Shown here: in pieces, positions 10,896-18,281 of the stretch | Layout: every line of letters begins with the position of its first letter | How positions within the stretch are numbered: the stretch's first letter is position 1 | From: an uncultured Rhodospirillaceae bacterium | GTDB taxonomy: Bacteria; Pseudomonadota; Alphaproteobacteria; Reyranellales; Reyranellaceae | Direction: 5' to 3' | NCBI GenBank assembly: GCA_945952105.1 | Contig: CAMFGZ010000021.1 | Coordinates: 34,667-98,666 of the forward strand | Length of the DNA stretch: 64,000 nucleotides | Program-made: the position numbers and the translations under genes | The notes under the pieces: generated by a model | Database searches by the model: none | The model's input: the letters and a program-made list of their open reading frames with translations, nothing else | Told to the model about the DNA's origin: nothing

Positions 10896-12091
10896 GGCCC
10901 GAGCTTAGGCCTTTCCCGCCAGTGCAGGAAGAGGCCCGCGCCGGCCGCCACGGCCAGCGCCGTCGCGGTGAGCCAGGCCGCACTCGGCCACCCGCCCGCC
11001 GCGACCAACGCGCCGGTGATCGGCGGTCCCAGCAGCCCACCGATGTTGGACCCCTGCATGAGCAGCCCCGTGGAGGCGCCCGCCAGTTCGCGCCGCGGGG
11101 CGTGGATCGGAATGGCCGTGAACAGCGCGCCAGGAACGACCCCGATCACCGATGAATAGACGCCGGCCAGGACGAGCCGCAGGAGGTCGGGCACGCCGCT
11201 CACGAAGATGCCGGCGGTGCACAGGCTCATGGAGAGACAGGCTCCCGCGATCACGGCCACTCTGGGGGCACCACGATGCAGCAGCCAGCCGGCACCGAGA
11301 TTTCCGGTTACGTTCAGGATGGCGACCGCAGCGGTGACGATGGCTGCCGTCGAGGTCGAATACCCCAGTCGCTCCGTGAGCAAGGTCGGCAGGAAGCCGA
11401 TGATCGCGAACCAGCAGCAGGCATAGGCGCCGAAGCAAAGTGCGATGGCGAGGGGGCCGCCACTGGTGGCAACTTCCCTCATCTCGGACAGGACCGGACG
11501 GCGCGCGACCGGCACCGGGTCGAGCTCGCGCCTCGGCACGGCGAGCAGAAGCAGCGCCCCGGCCATCAACCCGGCGGCGGCGGCCGCGACCAGCCAGACG
11601 ATGCGCCACGATGTCCCGGGCAGCACGATCGCCGCGATCACCATCATCGCCCCGGAGCCGGCCGGCATGTAGGTGCTCCAGATCGCCATGGCCAGGCGCT
11701 GGTCGGCAGGCCGCGTGAGACGCAGCAGCAGGCTCGGCACGGCGACCACGACGGTGATGAAACCCAGCCCCTCCAGGACGCGGCCAACCAGCAGTGCGTC
11801 GACGCTGGGCGCGAAGGCGCCGCCGAGGCTTGCCGCACCTGCCAGCAGCGTCCCGAAGATCGCCAGCCGCCGGTGGCCGACGCGATCCGCCGTCAGCGCG
11901 ATCGCCATGCCACCCAGCGCTGTCATCAGGTTGATGACCGACAGCAGCCAGCCCGCCTGTTCCAGTGTCGCGCCGAGGCTCTCGCGGACCGATGGCAGGG
12001 CAGGTGGCGCCTTGCCGACCTGGAACGCGGCGACCATGCCGGCCGCCACCAGCAGGCCGGCGAGCGGCCATGGCGTGCGGGCTGGGGTCAG
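10892..12091 (-). CDS. MFS transporter, probable CTG start
   Basis: A protein of about 399 residues with roughly 12 hydrophobic segments; TM1 is WPLAGLLVAAGMVAAFQVGK and the MFS loop 2-3 signature is ADRVGHRRLA. A small-molecule exporter/importer of the CynX/NNP type is possible, but the substrate is not evident. The only codon that keeps TM1 complete is a CTG at 12091, overlapping the TGA of the SDR gene. GTG at 12049 or ATG at 12037 would cut into TM1. The stop overlaps the ATG of the DsbA-like gene. All three genes look translationally coupled. Confidence 0.85.
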   Translation of the reverse strand: MTPARTPWPLAGLLVAAGMVAAFQVGKAPPALPSVRESLGATLEQAGWLLSVINLMTALGGMAIALTADRVGHRRLAIFGTLLAGAASLGGAFAPSVDALLVGRVLEGLGFITVVVAVPSLLLRLTRPADQRLAMAIWSTYMPAGSGAMMVIAAIVLPGTSWRIVWLVAAAAAGLMAGALLLLAVPRRELDPVPVARRPVLSEMREVATSGGPLAIALCFGAYACCWFAIIGFLPTLLTERLGYSTSTAAIVTAAVAILNVTGNLGAGWLLHRGAPRVAVIAGACLSMSLCTAGIFVSGVPDLLRLVLAGVYSSVIGVVPGALFTAIPIHAPRRELAGASTGLLMQGSNIGGLLGPPITGALVAAGGWPSAAWLTATALAVAAGAGLFLHWRERPKLGP

Positions 12092-12849
12092 TACTGCACC
12101 CGCGAGGTGATGGCGCCGTCGACCACCATGTTGATGCCTGTGATGAACGAGGCGGGTGTGCCTGCGAGGAAAACGACGGCGCTGGCCACTTCCTGCGGCG
12201 TGCCCATCCGGCCCATCGGGTTGCGCGCCAGGGAGCGCTTGTAGCGCTCGGTATCGGCATCGCGCTGGCGGCCCCAGGTGTTGCCGTCCTCCAGGATGGT
12301 ACCCGGCGAGACCATGTTGGCGCGCACGCCCTTGGGCGCGAGTTCGATCGCCATCGACTTGATCATCGGGACCAGCGCCGCCTTCACCGAACGATAGGGC
12401 TGCGTCGGCCCGGCGACCTCGACCAGCGAGGTCGTACCGATGATGGTGAGCGTCGCGCCCTTGCCGCGCGCTTCGAGATGCGGCCGCACGGCCAGCACTG
12501 CGTTCACGGTGGCGACGAGGTCGATCTCGATGGCCTTGCGCCAGCCTTCCTGCGTGTTGTCGGTGCCGAGCGCGCTGACATTGGCGACGAAATGGTCGAT
12601 GCCGCCATCGGCCGCGAACCCGTCGATCCAGGCCTTGAGCGCGGCATCGTCGGTGACGTCCAGGGCGGTGCCGCTCACGCGGCCCTGGTGCGCGCGCCAG
12701 TCCGCCTCGCGCTCCGTCACGAGAGCCGCATCGCGGGCGCAAAAGCCGACGGCCGCCCCTTCGGCCAGGAAAGTGTCGACGATGGCGCGGCCTATGCTCT
12801 TGGTGCCGCCGGTCACCATCACACGCTTGCCCTTGAGACCGAGGTCCAT
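12088..12849 (-). CDS. SDR-family oxidoreductase
   Basis: A 253-residue short-chain dehydrogenase. The cofactor-binding motif is TGGTKSIG near residue 14. The catalytic Tyr-xxx-Lys is YRSVK, preceded by the Ser of IGTTS, and the C-terminus is NMVVDGAITS. The substrate is unknown. It is the first gene of the coupled SDR-MFS-DsbA operon and is divergent from the next SDR gene, with 62 bases between the start codons. Confidence 0.9.
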   Translation of the reverse strand: MDLGLKGKRVMVTGGTKSIGRAIVDTFLAEGAAVGFCARDAALVTEREADWRAHQGRVSGTALDVTDDAALKAWIDGFAADGGIDHFVANVSALGTDNTQEGWRKAIEIDLVATVNAVLAVRPHLEARGKGATLTIIGTTSLVEVAGPTQPYRSVKAALVPMIKSMAIELAPKGVRANMVSPGTILEDGNTWGRQRDADTERYKRSLARNPMGRMGTPQEVASAVVFLAGTPASFITGINMVVDGAITSRVQY

Positions 12850-12911
12850 ACTGTTTCCTCCGAACGGGTTGCCCGCCTATAAGGCCGGCATGAAACAGTG
12901 GAGCGTCCGGC

Positions 12912-13679
12912 ATGTCCAAGCGATTCGACCTTAGCGGCAAGGTGGCTCTCGTCACCGGTGCCTCGTCGGGCCTCGGCGTGCACTTCGCGCGCACACTGGC
13001 CGAAGCTGGGGCCTCGGTGGCCATTGCGGCCCGGCGCGCGGGCCGTCTCGCCTCTCTTCAGGCGGAACTGGAGAAGGGCGGAGCCAAGGCGGTGGCGGTG
13101 GATCTCGACGTGCAGTCGGCGGAGTCGATCACGGCGGCCTTCGACAAGGTCGAGGCGGCGCTGGGTCCGCTCGACGTCCTCGTGAACAATGCCGGCATCT
13201 CGATCGTGAAGCCGGCGCTCGAGATGCCGGAAGCCGACTGGGACTCTGTGGTCGATACCAACCTGCGCGGCGCCTGGCTGATGACGCAGACCGCGGGCAA
13301 GCGCTGGGTCGCGTCGAAGCGGCCGGGTTCGATCGTCAACATCGCCTCGATCCTGGGCCTGCGCACGATCGGCCAGGTGGCACCGTACAATGCCTCCAAG
13401 GCCGGCCTGATCCATCTCACACGCGCGCTCGCCATGGAATGGGCGCGCTACCAGATCCGCGTCAACGCGATCTGCCCGGGCTACATCGAGACCGAAATGA
13501 ACAGCGACTTCTGGAAGACACCGGGCGGCCAACGCCTGATCGACCGTATCCCGCAGCGCCGCATCGGCCAGCCGGAGTATCTCGATGGTGCGCTGCTGCT
13601 GCTCGCGTCCGAGGCGGGCGCCTTCATGACCGGCAGCGTGATCACCGTCGACGGCGGCCACACGGTGAGTTCGCTCTAA
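12912..13679 (+). CDS. SDR-family oxidoreductase
   Basis: A 255-residue classical SDR. TGASSGLG binds the cofactor, NNAG (VLVNNAGIS) stabilises the fold, and the active site is NIAS plus YNASK. The Asp after beta strand 3 is not evident (AARRAGRL), which suggests NADPH rather than NADH preference. It converges on the PLP enzyme gene with only one base between the stops. The substrate is unknown. It resembles 3-oxoacyl-ACP-reductase-like SDRs. Confidence 0.92.
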   Translation: MSKRFDLSGKVALVTGASSGLGVHFARTLAEAGASVAIAARRAGRLASLQAELEKGGAKAVAVDLDVQSAESITAAFDKVEAALGPLDVLVNNAGISIVKPALEMPEADWDSVVDTNLRGAWLMTQTAGKRWVASKRPGSIVNIASILGLRTIGQVAPYNASKAGLIHLTRALAMEWARYQIRVNAICPGYIETEMNSDFWKTPGGQRLIDRIPQRRIGQPEYLDGALLLLASEAGAFMTGSVITVDGGHTVSSL

Positions 13680-13680
13680 C

Positions 13681-14820
13681 TCACCACCCGTTGATGCGGT
13701 CGTAGACGTCGACCACCGACTTGCCCCCGTCGAGATCGCTGTCGACGACGTAGTAGCGGTCGTAGGCTGCGGCCGTGATGCAGGCGTGATTCGGCAGGAT
13801 ACGGACGCGCGTGCCGACCGGGAGGTTGCCGTAGGGGAGTGGATCGTCGGCGGCCACGAAGCCATGCTCCTGCGAGCATTCGATCACCGCCATGCCGGCG
13901 GCCGGCGGGTTGGCGATCGTGCCGTAGCCGACCTTGGGCTGGAACTCCTGCGCGCTGATGTCCTTGGAGAGCGCAAGCGCGCCCGCGTCGACCAGCATCT
14001 GGTTACGATGCGGATAGTGGCCGATCACCGAGGCCAGAACCGAGAGCGCGATGTCTCCCGCGCCGCATGAACCGATATATTCCTGGTCGAGATCGTTGAA
14101 GACGTAAACGCCCGGTCGCATCTCGGTGATGCCGGTGAAATCGCGCGAATGCATCGCCGTCGGCGTCGAGCCGCCGGACACGATGGGACAGGGAATGCCG
14201 GCTTCGCGCAGCTTCTCGGCCGCGGTCACGATGGCGAGGCGCTCCTGCTCGGCGACCCCCGCAATCCCGTCGGGCGTGCTCTGGTGATAGGAGTGGCCGG
14301 CATGGGTCATCACGCCGGCAAGTTCGACGCCCGGCGCTTCGTGCAGCACGCGCGCGATGTCCAGAAGGCCGGGCAGCGCCGGATAGGGCAGGCCCGCACG
14401 GCCGCCGCCGCTGTCGATCTCGATGAACACGGAGAAGGTGTCGCCGTCCTTGGCGGTCGCTGCGACGGCCTTTGCCACGGCAAGATTGTCTGTGACGACC
14501 CGCAGGTTGACGCCGCGTCGGCGTAGCTCGGTCACGGCCGCCAGCTTCGACGGGATGATGCCGACACCGTACAGGATGTCCTTGAAGCCACCGTCGGCGA
14601 AGTAGCGTGCCTCGGCGAGGGTCGAGACCGTAATGCGCCCGTCATGCCCCTCGACAGCCATGCGACCGATCTCGACCGACTTCGCGGTCTTGAGATGCGG
14701 TCGAAGCGTGACACCTGCGTTACGAAGGCGTTCGCTCATGCGCTTGAGGTTGCGGCGCAGGATTGCCCGGTCGAGAATGAGCGCGGGCGTCGGCAGGTCG
14801 TCGATTGTCTGTGTAGCCAT
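13681..14820 (-). CDS. D-threonine aldolase/D-serine dehydratase-like PLP enzyme
   Basis: A 379-residue fold-type III (alanine-racemase-like) PLP enzyme. The PLP lysine is in RPHLKTAKSVEI near residue 45. A C-terminal His-x-Cys (PNHACITAAAYDRYYV) is the metal site of the DSD1/D-threonine aldolase group. It probably acts on D-3-hydroxy amino acids, splitting them to glycine plus aldehyde or deaminating them. ATG at 14820 precedes the conserved TIDDLPTPALILDR; the longer open frame is antisense to the CYTH gene. Its start is only 15 bases from that of the divergent CYTH gene. Confidence 0.88.
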   Translation of the reverse strand: MATQTIDDLPTPALILDRAILRRNLKRMSERLRNAGVTLRPHLKTAKSVEIGRMAVEGHDGRITVSTLAEARYFADGGFKDILYGVGIIPSKLAAVTELRRRGVNLRVVTDNLAVAKAVAATAKDGDTFSVFIEIDSGGGRAGLPYPALPGLLDIARVLHEAPGVELAGVMTHAGHSYHQSTPDGIAGVAEQERLAIVTAAEKLREAGIPCPIVSGGSTPTAMHSRDFTGITEMRPGVYVFNDLDQEYIGSCGAGDIALSVLASVIGHYPHRNQMLVDAGALALSKDISAQEFQPKVGYGTIANPPAAGMAVIECSQEHGFVAADDPLPYGNLPVGTRVRILPNHACITAAAYDRYYVVDSDLDGGKSVVDVYDRINGW

Positions 14821-14835
14821 GGCGACGATTTTAGC

Positions 14836-15372
14836 ATGCCCATCGAAAACGAACGCAAATTTGTCCTGGACGAGCAGGCCGGCGGTCTGGAGGCGGAACT
14901 TGGCCGAATGCCCGGCGTGGCGCGGCACCTGCTGCGGCAGGCCTATCTCGACGCGCCGGGCCTGCGCATCCGATCGCTCGAGGGTGGCGGCGAGACCCAG
15001 CACGTCTTCACCTACAAGCGCACCATCGAGGGGCAAGTGGTCGAAATCGAAACAGGCCTCAGCGCCGTCGACTTCGCGCGGCTGTGGACCCAGCGCAAGG
15101 AGACGCTGGTGAAGGTCCGCTATTCCTGGACCAAAGGTCGCTATCACTGGGACGTCGACTTCTTCAAGCGCGATGACGACTCAACCTATTTCGCGATGGC
15201 GGAGGTCGAGATGCCGGAGGAGGAAACGGATCCGCCGCCGCTGCCGGAGTTTCTGGCGGGACATCTGCTGATGGTCGCGCCGGCGCTCGATCCGCGCTTC
15301 ACTTCGAAACGCATCGCCGATCAGGCGCACGCCACGAAACTGCTGGCCGACATCCGGGCGAACGCAATCTAG
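14836..15372 (+). CDS. CYTH-domain protein
   Basis: A 178-residue protein with the ExExK signature at its very N-terminus (MPIENERKFVL) and further charged strands (HVFTYKRT, VEIETGLS, VKVRYSW, VDFF, MAEVEMPEEE) that line the triphosphate tunnel of CYTH enzymes. Known members hydrolyse inorganic triphosphate, thiamine triphosphate or make cAMP; the activity here is not determinable. No CHAD domain is attached. The start is fixed by the motif. Confidence 0.85.
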   Translation: MPIENERKFVLDEQAGGLEAELGRMPGVARHLLRQAYLDAPGLRIRSLEGGGETQHVFTYKRTIEGQVVEIETGLSAVDFARLWTQRKETLVKVRYSWTKGRYHWDVDFFKRDDDSTYFAMAEVEMPEEETDPPPLPEFLAGHLLMVAPALDPRFTSKRIADQAHATKLLADIRANAI

Positions 15373-15386
15373 GCCCGCAGTCCGGC

Positions 15387-17024
15387 TCAGGTCTTCCGCG
15401 GCCGGTTTCTCGGCAGCGTCACCAGCGACCATGGATCGGGGAACTGGCTGACCGGGCAGTCGATCAGGAGAGGCGCGCCCTTGGCGATGCCACGGGAGAT
15501 CGCCGCGCCCAGCTCCTCGGGCGAGCCGACGCGCACGGCGTCGATGCCGAAACTGTCGGCCATCTTCACGAAATCCGGATTGCGCAGGTCCGTGGCGATG
15601 GTGCGGTTGTTGAACGACTGCTGCTGGATGCGCTTCACGTTGCCGAAGGCGCCATCGCTGAACACGACGGCCACGACCCCGATCCCGTGCTGCGCAGCTG
15701 TCGCCATTTCCATGGCGGTGAACATGAAGCCGCCGTCCCCGCTGATCGACAGCACCGCCGTGTCCGGCCTGGCGATCTTGGCGCCGAGCGAGGTCGCATA
15801 GCCCCAGCCCAGCGTGCCCTGGTAGCCGGGCGACAGGAAGGTGCGGGGCCTGTAGGTCGGCCAGGCGAAGCGGGCGGCGTAGCCCATCTGGGTCAGCTCA
15901 TCGACCAGGATGCCGTCCTCGGGCAGCGCCTTGCGCATAGCGTCGAGGTAAGCAATCTGCGGCGCCAGCAGTTCGCGGATCTTCTTCGTGGCCGCCGCCT
16001 TGATCCCGGCCACGTGCTCGGCGCGGCCGTTTCGTTTCATGTTGTGCCCGGCGAGACGATCCGCCAGCACCTTCAGCGTCGCCGTCGCATCTCCCACGAT
16101 GCCGATCTCCGGCTTGCGGTGGCGATCGAGTTCCTCGCTGTCGGCATCGATGCGGACGATCTTCAGCGTATCGTCCATGCCCCAGTTCTGCTGCTGCGGC
16201 TGCAGGCGCGTGCCGACCGCCAGCACGACGTCGGCTTCGCCCCAGAACTGGTAGCCGGCCGGCGAGGTGATCGAGAGGCGATGGCGGCCGTCGATGACAC
16301 CCTGGCCCATCCGGCCGGTCATGACCGGTGCCTCGAGCATCTCCGCGATGCGCTGGACATATTCGCCCGCGCCCTGGGCCCCGCCGCCGACCACGATCAT
16401 CGGCCGCTCGGCGCTACCCAGAAGCTTGGCGGCACGTTCGACCGACTCCTCGTCAACCGGGCAGGAGTCGGCGACTGCAGGCGTGCCGATCAGCTCGACC
16501 GGCGCGCGGCGCGCCCAGGTGTCCATGGCGCATTCCAGGGCGACAGGACGCTGGCGGCCCGAAAGCAGGCGGCGGAAGGCTTCATTCACGAGGCCCGGCG
16601 CGGCGTTGGGCGCGGGGATGCGGTCGGCCCACTTGGTGAGGCCGCGCATGATCGCGAGCTGGTCGGGCAGTTCGTGCAGCAGCCCGACATTGCGGCCGAT
16701 CATCGACTGCTGGATCTGGCCGGTCAGCGCCAGCACCGGCGCGTTGACGGCATAGGCGGTCGACAGCGCTGCCGTGGTGTTGAGGAAACCCGGACCCGGC
16801 ACGACCACATAGGCGGAGGGCTTGCCGGCCGCCATCGCGTAACCCAGCGCCATATAGGCGCAGGCCTGCTCATGGCGCGCATGGATCGGCCGGATGGCGT
16901 TGGTGCGGTCGTAGAGCGCGTCGAAGAACGGATCGTTCTGGACGCCCGGAAGGCAGAAGAGGGTGTCGATGCCGTTCACTTCCAGCATCGACACGACGGT
17001 CTGGGCGGTGTTGAGGGTCTGCAT
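15387..17024 (-). CDS. Thiamine-diphosphate enzyme, acetolactate-synthase-like
   Basis: A 545-residue TPP enzyme. The N-terminal PYR domain has the catalytic Glu in HARHEQACAYMALGYA. The C-terminal PP domain has GDGGFMFTAMEMATAAQHG and a degenerate Asn end (SDGAFGN). It is probably a catabolic 2-oxoacid decarboxylase/carboligase rather than biosynthetic IlvB, because no regulatory subunit gene is adjacent. It starts at ATG 17024, 35 bases after the Bug protein stop, so the two probably share a transcript and a substrate theme. The substrate is unknown. Confidence 0.88.
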   Translation of the reverse strand: MQTLNTAQTVVSMLEVNGIDTLFCLPGVQNDPFFDALYDRTNAIRPIHARHEQACAYMALGYAMAAGKPSAYVVVPGPGFLNTTAALSTAYAVNAPVLALTGQIQQSMIGRNVGLLHELPDQLAIMRGLTKWADRIPAPNAAPGLVNEAFRRLLSGRQRPVALECAMDTWARRAPVELIGTPAVADSCPVDEESVERAAKLLGSAERPMIVVGGGAQGAGEYVQRIAEMLEAPVMTGRMGQGVIDGRHRLSITSPAGYQFWGEADVVLAVGTRLQPQQQNWGMDDTLKIVRIDADSEELDRHRKPEIGIVGDATATLKVLADRLAGHNMKRNGRAEHVAGIKAAATKKIRELLAPQIAYLDAMRKALPEDGILVDELTQMGYAARFAWPTYRPRTFLSPGYQGTLGWGYATSLGAKIARPDTAVLSISGDGGFMFTAMEMATAAQHGIGVVAVVFSDGAFGNVKRIQQQSFNNRTIATDLRNPDFVKMADSFGIDAVRVGSPEELGAAISRGIAKGAPLLIDCPVSQFPDPWSLVTLPRNRPRKT

Positions 17025-17059
17025 GCGCCCCAGTCTACACGCGCATCGGCCGATGCGCG

Positions 17060-18052
17060 CTAGTCCACGCGCGCGCCCGAGGCCTTGATGATCGGCGCCA
17101 GCCGGGCTTCCTCGGCATCTCGGAAGGCGAGGGTGTCGGCGGGCGTGCGCCAGATCGCGACCGAGGCATGTTCGAGGAACTTCGCCTTGAGATCGTCGCT
17201 CTCCAGCGCCTTCTTCGACAGTTCCGACAGCCTGGCGATGATCTCGGGCGGCAGCTTCGCCGGCCCGGTAAGGGTCGTCCAGGACGTGATGTCGAAACCA
17301 GGCAGGGTCTCCGCGATCGTCGGCACGTCCGGCAGGACCGGGGAGCGCTTCGCCGACGTCACCGCGAGAGCGCGCACTTTGCCGGCACGCGCCTGGCCGA
17401 GTGCACTGGGGATGTTGTCGAACATCATGTTGATCTGCCCGGCCAGCAGGTCCTGCATCGCCGGCGCACCGCCGCGATAGGGGACATGTACCATGTCCAC
17501 CTTGGCCATGATCTTGAACAGCTCGCCCGACAGGTGGAGCGTCGTACCCGAACCGGCCGATCCATAGGAGTATTTGCCGGGGTTCTTTCGCAGCAGTTCG
17601 ATCAATTCGGGAACCGACTTTGCCGGCAGCTCCAGGTTGACCACCAGCAGGTTGGGAAGCTCCCAGATCGTTGAAACGAAGGTGAAATCGGTCCTCGCGT
17701 TGAAAGGAAGCTTGGCATAGAGCGTCGGCGAGATGGCGTGGCTGGAAATCCCGCCAAGACCCAGCGTGTAGCCGTCGGGCGGCGACTGGGCGAGCGAGTC
17801 CATGCCGACATTGCCGCCCGAACCGCCCTTGTTCTCGACGATCCACTGCTGCCCGGTGATCTCCGACATCTTGGCGCAAAAGATGCGGGACAGCGTGTCG
17901 GTTCCGCCGCCGGCGGGGAACGGGTTGATGTAGCGGATTGGCTTGTTGGGATAGGTCCCCTGGGCCCTCACGATGGCAGGAGCGGCCAGGATTGCCGTGG
18001 CAATTCCGCTCACGACCGTACGGCGCCCGATCGGACGCGTGTCTTTCGTCAC
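17060..18052 (-). CDS. Bug/TctC-family solute-binding protein
   Basis: A 330-residue periplasmic binding protein of the tripartite tricarboxylate transporter family. GTG at 18052 was chosen because GGAGG lies 8 bases upstream and it yields a short twin-Arg-like signal (IGRRTVVSGIATAILAAPAI, then VRAQ). Family motifs follow: YPNKPIRYINPFPAGGGTDTL and GSGGNVGMDSLAQSPPDGYTL. Ligands are usually carboxylates or aromatic acids. No TctA/TctB membrane genes are nearby. It precedes the TPP enzyme in the same direction. Confidence 0.92.
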   Translation of the reverse strand: MTKDTRPIGRRTVVSGIATAILAAPAIVRAQGTYPNKPIRYINPFPAGGGTDTLSRIFCAKMSEITGQQWIVENKGGSGGNVGMDSLAQSPPDGYTLGLGGISSHAISPTLYAKLPFNARTDFTFVSTIWELPNLLVVNLELPAKSVPELIELLRKNPGKYSYGSAGSGTTLHLSGELFKIMAKVDMVHVPYRGGAPAMQDLLAGQINMMFDNIPSALGQARAGKVRALAVTSAKRSPVLPDVPTIAETLPGFDITSWTTLTGPAKLPPEIIARLSELSKKALESDDLKAKFLEHASVAIWRTPADTLAFRDAEEARLAPIIKASGARVD

Positions 18053-18281
18053 TCTTTGTTCCTCCCTAAAACAGCGCAGAGAGCGTGCCAAAAACTGGAC
18101 GTGACGTCGATGGGGGCTGCCGCGAGGACGTCGACGAAGTCCCGGGATTGTGTCCAGTTTTGGGCAGAGCCGGCCTTGCCACTGCCTTCCAAATATCTGA
18201 AAAGTCACGGCATTGGGTACTTTCGCCGATCAGGTGCAAAATGGCTTTGGGGGCCGTCGTGCACTGGCAAGAGGAATGGTC

